From Bacteroidales bacterium (GTDB lineage Bacteria > Bacteroidota > Bacteroidia > Bacteroidales > F082), in assembly GCA_900769945.1 (NCBI GenBank), contig CAAGIO010000014.1, forward strand, positions 1-64,000: a stretch of 64,000 bases of DNA, read 5' to 3'. A program made the position numbers and the translations under genes. How positions within the stretch are numbered: position 1 is the stretch's first letter; every line of letters begins with the position of its first letter. This document shows, piece by piece, positions 34,003-42,946 of the stretch. Below the pieces are notes generated by a model. The model saw only the letters and a list, made by a program, of their open reading frames with translations, was not told where the DNA came from and did not search any database.

Positions 34003-35466
34003 TTATTTCTTAGGTGCTTCGAGAAGGATGTCGCAAAGCAAGTCCCAGAATTTCTGGACTGTAGCGATTTCTATTCTTTCCTCTGGCGAATGCACTCCGC
34101 GTAATGTCGGGCCAAACGAAATCATATCCATGCCTGCTATCTTGTCGCCTATAAGTCCGCATTCAAGTCCAGCATGTATGGCTTTGACTTTAGGTTCTTT
34201 ACCAAACCGCTTGCTGTAACATTTTGCAGCGATGTCGCAGATCACAGAGTCCGGATTTGGTGTCCAGCCGGGATAGCCGTCAGTGTGTTTTACTTCGGCA
34301 TTTGCGAGGTTGAAGCATGCCTCGACCATGTTTCCGACATAGACTTTTGCAGACTCGATAGAGCTGCGTTGAGATGTCTGGATGAAGAAGTAACCTTCTT
34401 TTCTCTTGACAGAAGCGAGGTTTGTGGATGTCTCAACGAAGTTTGGAATTGTTTGTGACATCTCAATTACTCCGTGAGGGCAGCATAAGAGGCTGTTAAG
34501 GAGGTCGTATTGTGTCAACTCATCGATTACGACATCTGGTTGTACGGCTGATTTTTCTGCGGAGACGTTGATAGAAGGTTCGGCAATATGGTATTCATTA
34601 CGGAAGTTCTCTTGCATTTCAGCCACAAACTGTACGAAATCCTCGGTGCACTCTTCTGGGATAAAAGCTGTTGCCGTTGCTTCACGTGCTATGGCGTTTC
34701 TCAGGTTACCGCCTTGGATATCATAGACTCTGAGGTCGAAGTCGTTTGTTGCCTGCCATAATAATCTTGTGAGGAGTTTGTTGGCGTTGGCGAGGTTCTT
34801 GTTGATGTCGTCGCCTGAGTGTCCGCCTTTCAACCCATTGACTTTAATGTCGTAAGCGACATAGCCTTGGGGTACGTTTTCTAATTTATAGAATATTTTC
34901 ACTATGGTGTCCATTCCGCCGGCGCAGCCGATGAAAATCTCACCTTCGTCTTCTGAGTCGAGGTTCAGGAGGATACGTCCGCTGAAGTCTTTCGGGTCGA
35001 GTTTCTCGGCTCCGGTGAGACCTGTCTCCTCATCTATCGTGAAGATGCATTCTATTGGGCCGTGCTGTACAGTTGGGTCTGCTATTACTGCGAGTGCCGC
35101 CGCTACACCTATGCCGTCGTCAGCGCCGAGTGTGGTGCCGTTCGCGTACAGCCATTCTCCTTTAAGCACTGCCTCAATAGGGTCATTCTCAAAGTCGTGC
35201 ACCTTGTCGCTGTTCTTCTCGCAAACCATGTCCATGTGCGCTTGGAGAATGATGGTCTGACGGTCTTCCATCCCTTTTGTCGCTGGAACCGACATTATGA
35301 TGTTGCCGCATTCTTCCTTGATGTATTTTACGTTATGGTTGATAGCCCATTGCTCAAGGTAGGCAACCATTTTGGCTTCTTTCTTTGAAGGACGTGGTAC
35401 GCAGGTTATTCCTTGGAACTCTTTCCATACGCCTTCAGGCTTTAATGTTGTCAGTATCTCGTTCAT
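34003..35466 (-). CDS. pepD: Aminoacyl-histidine dipeptidase (PepD, M20 family)
   Basis: 487 aa cytoplasmic zinc peptidase that splits a broad range of dipeptides, including beta-alanyl-histidine. Signatures: GVWKEFQGITCVPRPSKKE at the start, metal ligands in LQAHMDMVCEK, NGTTLGADDGIGVAAALA and TIDEETGLTGAEKLD, SEDEGEIFIGCAGG, NGLKGGHSGDDINK in the lid domain, and the closing AIHAGLECGLIGDK and SFGPTLRGVHSPEER. Length is usual. It lies 10 bp after rpe, in one operon. Confidence 0.95.
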   Translation of the reverse strand: MNEILTTLKPEGVWKEFQGITCVPRPSKKEAKMVAYLEQWAINHNVKYIKEECGNIIMSVPATKGMEDRQTIILQAHMDMVCEKNSDKVHDFENDPIEAVLKGEWLYANGTTLGADDGIGVAAALAVIADPTVQHGPIECIFTIDEETGLTGAEKLDPKDFSGRILLNLDSEDEGEIFIGCAGGMDTIVKIFYKLENVPQGYVAYDIKVNGLKGGHSGDDINKNLANANKLLTRLLWQATNDFDLRVYDIQGGNLRNAIAREATATAFIPEECTEDFVQFVAEMQENFRNEYHIAEPSINVSAEKSAVQPDVVIDELTQYDLLNSLLCCPHGVIEMSQTIPNFVETSTNLASVKRKEGYFFIQTSQRSSIESAKVYVGNMVEACFNLANAEVKHTDGYPGWTPNPDSVICDIAAKCYSKRFGKEPKVKAIHAGLECGLIGDKIAGMDMISFGPTLRGVHSPEERIEIATVQKFWDLLCDILLEAPKK

Positions 35467-35476
35467 AGTATAAAGT

Positions 35477-36124
35477 TTATTTTTTTAATAGTTCTATTGT
35501 TTTTATTGGGTCGTCTGATTTAAACACAGTGCTGCCAGCTACGAGTACGTCGGCGCCAGCGTTAAACAACAGTGGTGCGTTTTCTACAGTGACACCGCCA
35601 TCAATCTCAATAAGTGCCTTTGAGCCTTCTCTGTCAATCATTTCACGTAGTCGCATTGTCTTTGAGAAAGTGCGCTCTATGAATTTCTGTCCTCCGAATC
35701 CCGGATTCACCGACATGAGTAGTACGAGGTCGAGTTCGCATATTATGTCCTCAAGAAGGGATACCGGGGTGTGGGGGTTTAATACGACTCCGGCCTTGAC
35801 ACCAAGAGACTTCAGCCGTTGTACAGCTCTGTGTATGTGGGTGCATGCCTCATAATGGAAAGTGATGATATCTGCTCCCGCCTTTATGAAATCCTCGAAA
35901 TACCGGTCCGGCTCAACAATCATCAGATGTACGTCAAGGGGCTTCTTCGCCTCTTTCTTGATAGCCTGCACTACCGGGATGCCAAATGAGATGTTTGGTA
36001 CGAACACTCCGTCCATAACATCGCAGTGAAACCAGTCGGCCTGACTATTATTTACCATCTGGACATCTTTTGAAAGATTTAAGAAATCAGCAGAGAGCAA
36101 CGATGGTGCGATAAGTTTATTCAT
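35477..36124 (-). CDS. rpe: Ribulose-phosphate 3-epimerase
   Basis: 215 aa TIM-barrel enzyme of the pentose phosphate pathway interconverting ribulose 5-phosphate and xylulose 5-phosphate. Signatures: APSLLSADFLNLSKDV, WFHCDVMDGVFVPNISFG (metal His and Asp), LDVHLMIVEPDRY, HYEACTHIHRAVQ, LLMSVNPGFGGQKFI and the catalytic Asp in IEIDGGVTVENAPLLFNAGADVLVAGS. Full length. It is the first gene of a two-gene operon with pepD; -7 element at 36150-36157. Confidence 0.97.
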   Translation of the reverse strand: MNKLIAPSLLSADFLNLSKDVQMVNNSQADWFHCDVMDGVFVPNISFGIPVVQAIKKEAKKPLDVHLMIVEPDRYFEDFIKAGADIITFHYEACTHIHRAVQRLKSLGVKAGVVLNPHTPVSLLEDIICELDLVLLMSVNPGFGGQKFIERTFSKTMRLREMIDREGSKALIEIDGGVTVENAPLLFNAGADVLVAGSTVFKSDDPIKTIELLKK

Positions 36125-36149
36125 TTGTATCAGTAAAAATGTTGTCCTG

Positions 36150-36157
36150 CAAAAATA
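36150..36157 (-). promoter_or_regulatory. -7 element of rpe-pepD
   Basis: TATTTTTG on the minus strand, 25 bp before the ATG at 36124. Confidence 0.65.
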
Positions 36158-36277
36158 CGTAATTTTTATTGTAATATGGTGATAATATTCTCATTTTTTC
36201 ATCAACATTCGGAAGAGCGGCGGTAGGGGAGGAGATAGGGCTGTATCGATAGTGTAACTTCTTGTGTTATAAAAGAG

Positions 36278-36308
36278 AAAAAAAAGAAGAGGCGGGTAGA
36301 GCCTCTTC
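36278..36308 (-). terminator. Terminator of the primary sigma factor gene
   Basis: On the minus strand GAAGAGGC, 7-nt loop, GCCTCTTC, then eight T. It begins about 20 bp after the sigma factor stop codon. Confidence 0.9.
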
Positions 36309-36329
36309 CAATATTTTTGTAGAAAGATG

Positions 36330-37193
36330 TTAACCAAGGTAGCTTTTAAGGATTTTGCTTCTGCTGGTATGTTTTAATCTTCTGATGGCCTTTTCTTTTA
36401 TCTGGCGCACTCTTTCGCGGGTGAGGTCGAATTTCTCGCCTATCTCTTCGAGTGTCATCGGGTGGCCGCCGTTCAGTCCGAAATAGAGACGGACGACGTC
36501 GGCTTCCCTTTGTGTAAGGGTTGAGATAGCGCGGTCAATCTCTTTCCTGAGTGACTCGTAGAGGAGTTCTGTCTCAGGCGTTACAACCTCATCGCTCTTC
36601 AAGACGTCGTACATGTTGTTGTCCTCGTCTTGAACTAAAGGGGCGTCCATTGAGACGTGTCTGCCTGCGTTCTTCATCGACTCTTTAACCTCGGCTTCGG
36701 TGAGGTCAAGCACTTCGGCGATTTCCTCGGCGTTAGGCTCACGCTCGAATTCCTGCTCAAGTTTCGCGTATGTCTTGTTAATCTTGTTGATAGAGCCTAT
36801 CTTGTTAAGAGGAAGACGCACAATCCTTGACTGTTCGGCTAACGCTTGGAGGATTGACTGTCGGATCCACCATACAGCGTAGGAGATGAACTTGAAACCT
36901 CTTGTCTCGTCAAAGCGTTGTGCTGCTTTAATAAGCCCAAGGTTGCCCTCGTTGATAAGGTCCGGGAGGCTTAATCCTTGGTTCTGGTACTGTTTTGAAA
37001 CAGAAACAACAAAACGTAGGTTGGCTTTAGTGAGTTTCTCCAGAGCTATTCTGTCTCCCTGTCTGATTCTTTGCGCAAGCTCTACTTCTTCATCAGCGGT
37101 GATTAATTCAACTTTACCAATTTCTTGTAGATATTTATCTAAAGAAGCGGTCTCCCTATTGGTAACCTGTTTTGTAATCTTTAACTGCCTCAT
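36330..37193 (-). CDS. rpoD: Primary RNA polymerase sigma factor (RpoD/SigA family)
   Basis: 287 aa, the short form typical of Bacteroidetes, without the long amino-terminal region 1.1 of E. coli. Region 1.2: [27 protein letters not shown]. Region 2: [61 protein letters not shown]. Region 3: [13 protein letters not shown]. Region 4: [51 protein letters not shown]. This sigma should be the one that reads the TTTG / TAnnTTTG promoters listed here. It lies 75 bp after pnp, with a -7 element TATGTTTG at 37222-37229. Confidence 0.96.
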   Translation of the reverse strand: MRQLKITKQVTNRETASLDKYLQEIGKVELITADEEVELAQRIRQGDRIALEKLTKANLRFVVSVSKQYQNQGLSLPDLINEGNLGLIKAAQRFDETRGFKFISYAVWWIRQSILQALAEQSRIVRLPLNKIGSINKINKTYAKLEQEFEREPNAEEIAEVLDLTEAEVKESMKNAGRHVSMDAPLVQDEDNNMYDVLKSDEVVTPETELLYESLRKEIDRAISTLTQREADVVRLYFGLNGGHPMTLEEIGEKFDLTRERVRQIKEKAIRRLKHTSRSKILKSYLG

Positions 37194-37221
37194 TATTATT
37201 TTTGTTATTGGTTATTATCGA

Positions 37222-37229
37222 CAAACATA
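37222..37229 (-). promoter_or_regulatory. -7 element of the sigma factor gene
   Basis: TATGTTTG on the minus strand, 28 bp before the ATG. A weak hairpin GGCTA-N7-TAGCC at 37237-37253, just upstream, may end pnp transcripts. Confidence 0.55.
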
Positions 37230-37268
37230 GATGAAAGGCTAAATGGGATAGCCCTTCACCTAATGATG

Positions 37269-39479
37269 TTATTTGTTGTTTTTTTGACTCTTATGGTCTT
37301 TACCCTTGCGGTCGTTGTTCTTCTTGTCGCCGCGTGGTCTCTCCGGCTTCTCAACGTAGCCTTCCGGTTTTGGTAGCAAGGCCTTGCGTGACAAGCGGAG
37401 TTTGTTCGTCTTAGGGTCTATTTCGATAAGTTTCACCTGAATCTTGTCGCCTTCTTTCAGTACGCCGTCCATGCTTTCGAGGCGTTTGAAATCGATTTCA
37501 GAGATATGGAGCAAGCCGTCTTTTCCTGGGAGGATTTCGACGAAGGCTCCGAAAGGCTGGATAGATTTCACGACACCGTCATACACTTCCCCAACTTCTG
37601 GAACAGCAACGATAGCGCGCACCTTGGCTTTAGCGGCCTCAAGGTTTTCTTTGTTTGTTGAAGCTATTTCGACAACGCCGCAGTCTTCGTTCTCAGTGAT
37701 GACGATTACGGTATCTGTAGTCTTCTGGATTTCCTGCACCACCTTGCCGCCGGGGCCTATGACTGCACCGATGAAGTCTTTAGGTATGATAATCTTTTCA
37801 ATACGAGGGACGGAATCCCTATAATCCTCACGAGGCTCGGTAATAGTCTTCGCCATCTCGCCGAGAATGTGTAATCTGCCGGCTTTGGCTTGTTGGAGTG
37901 CTTCAGAGAGCACGTCGTATGACAGTCCGTCAACCTTGATGTCCATCTGGCAGGCTGTGATGCCGTCTTTAGTGCCAGTCACCTTGAAGTCCATATCTCC
38001 GAGGTGGTCCTCATCGCCAAGGATGTCGGACAGCACCGCGTATTTCTCGTTATCGGTGATAAGGCCCATTGCGATACCAGCTACAGGCTTTCTCATCTTA
38101 ACGCCGGAGTCCATGAGGGCGAGTGTTCCGCCGCATACTGATGCCATTGAAGATGAGCCGTTTGACTCAAGGATGTCGGAGACGACGCGGATAGTGTATG
38201 GGTTCTCCTCGCCGGTAGGTATCATGTTTTTAAGAGCTCTTTCAGCAAGGTTGCCGTGACCAATCTCACGACGGCTTACACCGCGGTTGGCTTTTACCTC
38301 GCCTGTTGCGAAGCTTGGGAAGTTGTAATGAAGCATGAAGTTGCTTGTGCCTTCTACAACGGCTCCGTCAATAGTCTGCTCGTCAAGCTTGGTGCCGAGA
38401 GTCACTGTCACGAGGGCCTGTGTCTCACCTCTTGTGAAGATGGCAGAGCCATGGCATGACGGGAGAACATCAACTTCAGTCCAGATTGGGCGTATCTCGT
38501 CGAGTTTGCGGCCGTCGAGACGTTTGCGCTCGATAAGAATGGCGTCGCGTACCGCCTTGCGCTCGATGTCATGGAAATAGCGTTTCGCCATCGATGACTT
38601 CTCTTCTATCTCTTCCTCAGTATATTTTGACATATAGTTGTCAAGGATTGCTGCAAATGCGTCCTCGCGCTCGTGTTTGTTGGCGTTGCCAGTGAGTGCG
38701 AATTCGTAGCATGGCTGGTAGCAGCATGCCATCATGTCGGCACGGAGCTCCTCATCGTTGACCTCATGGCAGTATTCGCGTTTTGGGAATGCCTTCTCCA
38801 CTTTCGAGGCAAGATCTAATTGTGCCTGTACCTGAATCTTTATTGCCTCATGAGCTGCCTTCAATGCGCCAATCATCTCGTCCTCCGACACTTCTTTTGA
38901 CTCGCCTTCAACCATGCAGATGTCCTTCATTGTGGCACCCACCATGAGTTCGAGGTCAGCGTTCTCTAACTGGTCCTGACGAGGGTTTATCACATACTCG
39001 CCATTTATCATCGCAACCCTCACCTCGGATATTGGCCCGTGGAACGGTATGTTAGACACAGAGATAGCCGCTGAGGCCGCAAGCGCAGCGTATGCGTCAG
39101 GAAGCACGTTCGACTCTCCTGACAACAATGTTATCTGTACTTGAATCTCTGCGTGGAAGTCGTCGGGAAACAAAGGACGTATAGCGCGGTCAACAAGACG
39201 GGAGATCAATATCTCGTAGTCTGATGGCTTGCCCTCACGCTTGAAAAATCCTCCCGGAAACTTGCCAGTCGCCGCATACTTCTCTTTGTAATCAACGGAT
39301 AATGGAAGGAAATCGGTGTCTTCCTTCGCCTCTTTTGCTGCTACTACAGTGGCTAATAACACTGTCTTGCCACATGTCACGACAGCAGCACCATCAGCCT
39401 GCTTTGCTAATCGACCAGTCTCTATTGTGATGGTCTCGTTACCGAATTGTATGGTTTGTCTTACTCCTTCTGGTCCCAT
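37269..39479 (-). CDS. pnp: Polyribonucleotide nucleotidyltransferase (PNPase)
   Basis: 736 aa phosphorolytic 3'-5' exoribonuclease. Two RNase PH cores: first with [35 protein letters not shown], second with [27 protein letters not shown] and [28 protein letters not shown], with catalytic acidic residues in [19 protein letters not shown]. The KH domain follows ([22 protein letters not shown]), then an S1 domain ([33 protein letters not shown]), and a basic glycine-poor tail. It lies after rpsO on the same strand with a terminator-like hairpin between, an arrangement widespread in bacteria. Confidence 0.97.
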   Translation of the reverse strand: MGPEGVRQTIQFGNETITIETGRLAKQADGAAVVTCGKTVLLATVVAAKEAKEDTDFLPLSVDYKEKYAATGKFPGGFFKREGKPSDYEILISRLVDRAIRPLFPDDFHAEIQVQITLLSGESNVLPDAYAALAASAAISVSNIPFHGPISEVRVAMINGEYVINPRQDQLENADLELMVGATMKDICMVEGESKEVSEDEMIGALKAAHEAIKIQVQAQLDLASKVEKAFPKREYCHEVNDEELRADMMACCYQPCYEFALTGNANKHEREDAFAAILDNYMSKYTEEEIEEKSSMAKRYFHDIERKAVRDAILIERKRLDGRKLDEIRPIWTEVDVLPSCHGSAIFTRGETQALVTVTLGTKLDEQTIDGAVVEGTSNFMLHYNFPSFATGEVKANRGVSRREIGHGNLAERALKNMIPTGEENPYTIRVVSDILESNGSSSMASVCGGTLALMDSGVKMRKPVAGIAMGLITDNEKYAVLSDILGDEDHLGDMDFKVTGTKDGITACQMDIKVDGLSYDVLSEALQQAKAGRLHILGEMAKTITEPREDYRDSVPRIEKIIIPKDFIGAVIGPGGKVVQEIQKTTDTVIVITENEDCGVVEIASTNKENLEAAKAKVRAIVAVPEVGEVYDGVVKSIQPFGAFVEILPGKDGLLHISEIDFKRLESMDGVLKEGDKIQVKLIEIDPKTNKLRLSRKALLPKPEGYVEKPERPRGDKKNNDRKGKDHKSQKNNK

Positions 39480-39526
39480 GACTAAAAATTATTTTATACA
39501 GAATGCAAATAAATACAACAAAGCAA

Positions 39527-39554
39527 AAAAAGGCAATCTTAACGTTGCCTTTTT
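39527..39554 (-). terminator. Hairpin between rpsO and pnp
   Basis: AAAAAGGCAA / TTGCCTTTTT with an 8-nt loop. On the minus strand it ends in a T-run, so it can terminate or attenuate transcription from rpsO into pnp. Confidence 0.75.
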
Positions 39555-39581
39555 CTGCAAGCGCATTGTAAGCCAATGCTA

Positions 39582-39851
39582 TTATTTTCTAATACCTAAC
39601 TCTTTAATGATAGTACGGTATCTCTCAATGTCATTCTTCTTAAGGTAGTCGAGGAGCTTTCTTCTCTTACCTACAAGGGTAACAAGTGAACGCATGGTTA
39701 CGATGTCCTTCTTGGCACCTTTCATGTGCTCTGTCAAATTCTTGATTCTGAATGTGAACAATGCAATTTGTCCCTCTGCTGAACCGGTATCCTGTGCATT
39801 TTTACCGTATTCTGTGAAAATCTCTTGTTTCTTTTCTGCAGTTAAATACAT
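39582..39851 (-). CDS. rpsO: 30S ribosomal protein S15
   Basis: 89 aa: MYLTAEKKQEIFTEYGKNAQDTGSAEGQIALFTFRIKNLTEHMK, then KKDIVTMRSLVTLVGKRRKLLDYLKKNDIERYRTIIKELGIRK, the full S15 helix bundle with the 16S rRNA-binding HMK and RRKLLDYL segments. It has a promoter at 39881-39908 whose start region is nearly the same as that of rpmG. Confidence 0.98.
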   Translation of the reverse strand: MYLTAEKKQEIFTEYGKNAQDTGSAEGQIALFTFRIKNLTEHMKGAKKDIVTMRSLVTLVGKRRKLLDYLKKNDIERYRTIIKELGIRK

Positions 39852-39880
39852 ATCTTTATCTTTATCTTTCTTTCGGAGTG

Positions 39881-39908
39881 CAAAAATAATATTTTTTTGT
39901 ATATCAAA
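39881..39908 (-). promoter_or_regulatory. Promoter of rpsO
   Basis: On the minus strand TTTGATA starts at 39908, a 16-nt spacer after TTTG, then TATTTTTG (39881-39888) followed by CACTCCGAA. It is the same architecture as before rpmG. Confidence 0.75.
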
Positions 39909-39929
39909 ACACTTTTTTGCTAAATAATT

Positions 39930-41228
39930 TTATTCTATCTTATCTTCTTGATTATCAATTGGTTTTATCGTACTCTCCTCCTTCTTTCTTGGAAAATACA
40001 GCATGAATAGCAGCGTTTTCTGAATGAATTTTGATTTTTCTAACAATGGTATCATTGCGCATGTGAACACAATGCTGAACAAAATCACCGAATATACTAT
40101 GTTCTGCACCTCATCGGCGAAGGGAAGCCCCGCCTGTTTTAATAGGGCAGCGAGGATTGCCGCTACAAGCCCTTTTGAAACCATACACGACATGTACATT
40201 GCCTCCATCTCTGTGTATCCGTCCTTGTTCCTGACGATGGTCCACCTCACCGACAATATCCTTAGTATTAATAATATTAAGGTGATGGCTAACCCTATCA
40301 ATATTGACTTCCAATCGTTCAGTTGGATTGATATTCCGATATAGACGAAGACGAACGTCCTTAAAAGAAACGCCATCTCTGAAAACAGCATCCTCTCGTT
40401 GTAGTTGAGGCTGTTGGGCTTGTTTTTGAATAACTTTTTGAAGATGGAGTTATATACGGCGTCGATATTTGTGAGTGTGATTCCAAAAGTCAGTGCCGCA
40501 ATCTCTCCAGAGAATCCCAAGATGCTGTTGATGCCATAAATGATAAACACGAACGCCGGGGTGGTGAAGGTGGAGTTCTTCACTGTCCTAATCTTCTGTA
40601 ACACAATGGCCCAGAATACCGCGCCCGCAAAACCTATTATTCCGGCTAACACAAACGACGAGATGATGTTGCCTATGGTCTTTCCTATCTCAAACTGCTG
40701 GCTCTTCACCGCATTGAACAGCGCTAAGGAGATGATGAAGCATACTACCGTGCTGAATGATGTCTCTAACACCAGCGTAGCCTTGCTGTTCTCACTTATC
40801 TTAAGGTGCTTTGTAAGCGGGATGACAATGGCCTCCGCTGCACCTCCAAGCACGGCACTCATGAAAAACGACGTCGCCCATGGTAACTGCAAAATATAAT
40901 GGCCTAATATTCCAAACACTATCATTATCAAGAAGTAACTCACTAATGTAAGCCCTATCATATCCTTAAATGATGTCCTGATGTTACTCAAACTCAATTC
41001 TGAACCGCCCTCAAACAATATGATGACAAGCGTCAGTGTTGAGAATACCTGACCGAAACCTCCTAAATCCTCTGGGGTGACAATCTTGAAAACCGGACCT
41101 ATTATTATTCCTATTATCAACAATAATAAAAGGTCGGGAACCCTCTTCCTGCTGAACAACTCCGAAAATACATGCGCAGCAAACACAAGCGTCCCTAATA
41201 CTACTAACGATAATGCTGTTGAATCCAT
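39930..41228 (-). CDS. Cation:proton antiporter (NhaP/CPA1-like)
   Basis: 432 aa, 11-13 membrane helices. The amino-terminal half is typical of monovalent cation/proton antiporters: AAHVFSELFSRKRVPDLLLLLIIGIIIGPV, STLTLVIILFEGGSELSLSNIRTSF and AVLGGAAEAIVIPLTKHLKISENSKATLVLETSFSTVVCFI. At the place where CPA1 proteins have ES..ND with a membrane-embedded aspartate, this protein reads ETSFST. The ion-binding aspartate therefore appears to be missing. The second half keeps EIAALTFGITLTN and SEMAFLLRTFVFVYIGISI. Substrate and even transport mode are therefore open. Promoter at 41242-41249. Confidence 0.82.
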   Translation of the reverse strand: MDSTALSLVVLGTLVFAAHVFSELFSRKRVPDLLLLLIIGIIIGPVFKIVTPEDLGGFGQVFSTLTLVIILFEGGSELSLSNIRTSFKDMIGLTLVSYFLIMIVFGILGHYILQLPWATSFFMSAVLGGAAEAIVIPLTKHLKISENSKATLVLETSFSTVVCFIISLALFNAVKSQQFEIGKTIGNIISSFVLAGIIGFAGAVFWAIVLQKIRTVKNSTFTTPAFVFIIYGINSILGFSGEIAALTFGITLTNIDAVYNSIFKKLFKNKPNSLNYNERMLFSEMAFLLRTFVFVYIGISIQLNDWKSILIGLAITLILLILRILSVRWTIVRNKDGYTEMEAMYMSCMVSKGLVAAILAALLKQAGLPFADEVQNIVYSVILFSIVFTCAMIPLLEKSKFIQKTLLFMLYFPRKKEESTIKPIDNQEDKIE

Positions 41229-41241
41229 CTTATTTTTTCTG

Positions 41242-41249
41242 CAAAAATA
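41242..41249 (-). promoter_or_regulatory. -7 element of the antiporter gene
   Basis: TATTTTTG on the minus strand, 13 bp before the ATG at 41228. Confidence 0.6.
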
Positions 41250-41326
41250 CTAATTTTTTATTTTTGTTTTTACTAATAATAATTTTTTCTATTTTTGTGC
41301 TTCAAAATAAGCATATTTTTAATTTT

Positions 41327-41334
41327 TATTTTTG
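41327..41334 (+). promoter_or_regulatory. -7 element of the lipoprotein/barrel pair
   Basis: TATTTTTG, 30 bp before the ATG at 41365. Another TATTTTTG at 41290-41297 is a possible second start site. Confidence 0.55.
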
Positions 41335-41364
41335 TGATAATTTTTGAATAATAGTGTTTTCCCT

Positions 41365-42936
41365 ATGAAAAAGTGTAGAAAATTCAAACTTTGGTTTTTG
41401 TTCGTTTTCGCCTTGCTTGCCTTTGGAGCGTGCAAAAAAAACGATATGAATGTTACAAAAATCACCTTGGACCATGAGATGGCTCTCTCTGTCCTTAACG
41501 ACACCATCTCTGTAAAGGATATGCTCGGCATGATGGATAGCACCACCAACAACTGGCTCAGGGTTAGAAACGATTCCATTTTTGTATTCTATAACGTATC
41601 TGTCAATAATGTCCTGAATGGAAGCGACTTCATGTCTTCCCTCGGAGATGTTGATTTTAATACCGCCGCTGAATTTGAACTCCCTGACATTCCACAACTC
41701 CCTGTCCCTTCGACTCCTATCAGCGAGACGATAGACCTCCCTGAGTTCGCTTCTTTGCCGTTCTCTTTTGAGGGCGTGGCAGTGTCGGAGATTCGTCTTA
41801 GCAGCGGCACGTTCTCCCTCGATTTCTCGTTGGAACCGGCTGTCCCCGCCATCAAGGAGATAACCCTTTCAACTGATAATATTGTCCTTGGCGACGGCTC
41901 TCCACTTACTGTGAGCATCAGCCCTTCTAATGGCGCCTCAAACTGCTCATTTGATTTGGCTGGCGCAATGATAGCTCCTGATAATGAAGGAAATATCTCG
42001 TTATCAGGCTCTATTTCATTTGAATATGACCCTTCCGTGGGACTTGACGGCGGCTTGTGCGTCTTCTCATTGTCTGGCTCGTTCTGTAATATGGGTGTTG
42101 ACTTGTTGTCAGCCGAAATATCAAGACCTGTCGATTCAACGTTCAATGAAGTGATTGACATCGATTTCGGTATTAATGGTATTGATGGTCACCTGTTCCT
42201 CCCTTCACCAAAGATAGATATCTCCTATTGTAACACCTTCGGTGTCGGTGCTACTTGCCGTGTCGATGAGTTATACTTTATCCAAAGTGCTACCGGGCAA
42301 AATACAAACTTGTTGAGTGACGATAATATTGAAGTCTCGGTACTTCCAACCGACGGAGCCGTCGTTAATAACACTATCAATGGCTTGGCTGAAGAAATTG
42401 ACGCTCTGGGCGCATATTCGAAACTCGTCTTCTCTGGTGAGGTCGCAATGAATACTGTTGACGGAACGGTGTCGATGGATAAGTCGGACAAGATTGATAT
42501 CGCCGCTGATGTCGAGCTGCCGTTTAGACTGGAAGCTGACGGAGTGTCATACTCTCATACTCTCGATATGAATATTGAAGGTGATATTAATGATGAATAT
42601 CCTATCGATGAGGTTGACCTTTTCTTTGACTTCAATAACCAGATTCCGTTGAACATCTCGTTCCAAGCTTATCTTCAAAAAGAAGATGCCATTATTGACT
42701 CGTTGTTCGATGCCGGGGCGTCAATAGAATACGGACTGACGAACACTATGAAGGTCGTTGTGAATACCGATAAGTTAAATAATTTACTTGACTGTGATAA
42801 AATGCTTATCCGCTTTAATGTCTCAACAGAGTCAATAAGCAGCGATCCTGTACAATTCCGCGAGTCGGACTATATTTGCGTGAGACTTAGAATGCTTGCT
42901 AAAGTTACTGAAATTGATTTGAATGATTTTGAATAA
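41365..42936 (+). CDS. Large beta-rich lipoprotein, function unknown
   Basis: 523 aa from the ATG at 41365; an in-frame TTG at 41344 is less likely. The signal peptide ends in LLAFGACKKND, a lipobox. The rest is acidic, with alternating hydrophobic residues and many D, S and T, suggesting stacked beta-sandwich domains. Loosely repeated phrases support this: SGTFSLDFSLEPAVPAIKEITLSTDN, GSISFEYDPSVGLDGGLCVFSLSGSF, FSGEVAMNTVDGTVSMDKSDKIDIAADVELPF. I recognise no catalytic motif. The next gene, 10 bp downstream, encodes an outer-membrane barrel, so the pair probably works at the outer membrane. Whether the lipid anchor faces out is not known; the residues after the cysteine (KKND) are charged. 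Confidence 0.8.
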   Translation: MKKCRKFKLWFLFVFALLAFGACKKNDMNVTKITLDHEMALSVLNDTISVKDMLGMMDSTTNNWLRVRNDSIFVFYNVSVNNVLNGSDFMSSLGDVDFNTAAEFELPDIPQLPVPSTPISETIDLPEFASLPFSFEGVAVSEIRLSSGTFSLDFSLEPAVPAIKEITLSTDNIVLGDGSPLTVSISPSNGASNCSFDLAGAMIAPDNEGNISLSGSISFEYDPSVGLDGGLCVFSLSGSFCNMGVDLLSAEISRPVDSTFNEVIDIDFGINGIDGHLFLPSPKIDISYCNTFGVGATCRVDELYFIQSATGQNTNLLSDDNIEVSVLPTDGAVVNNTINGLAEEIDALGAYSKLVFSGEVAMNTVDGTVSMDKSDKIDIAADVELPFRLEADGVSYSHTLDMNIEGDINDEYPIDEVDLFFDFNNQIPLNISFQAYLQKEDAIIDSLFDAGASIEYGLTNTMKVVVNTDKLNNLLDCDKMLIRFNVSTESISSDPVQFRESDYICVRLRMLAKVTEIDLNDFE

Positions 42937-42946
42937 TTGAACTGAT

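Noticed and set aside
36330..37193. Alternative (stress) sigma factor
   Set aside because: All regions 1.2 to 4 of the primary factor are present and the amino terminus is typical for the housekeeping sigma of Bacteroidetes.
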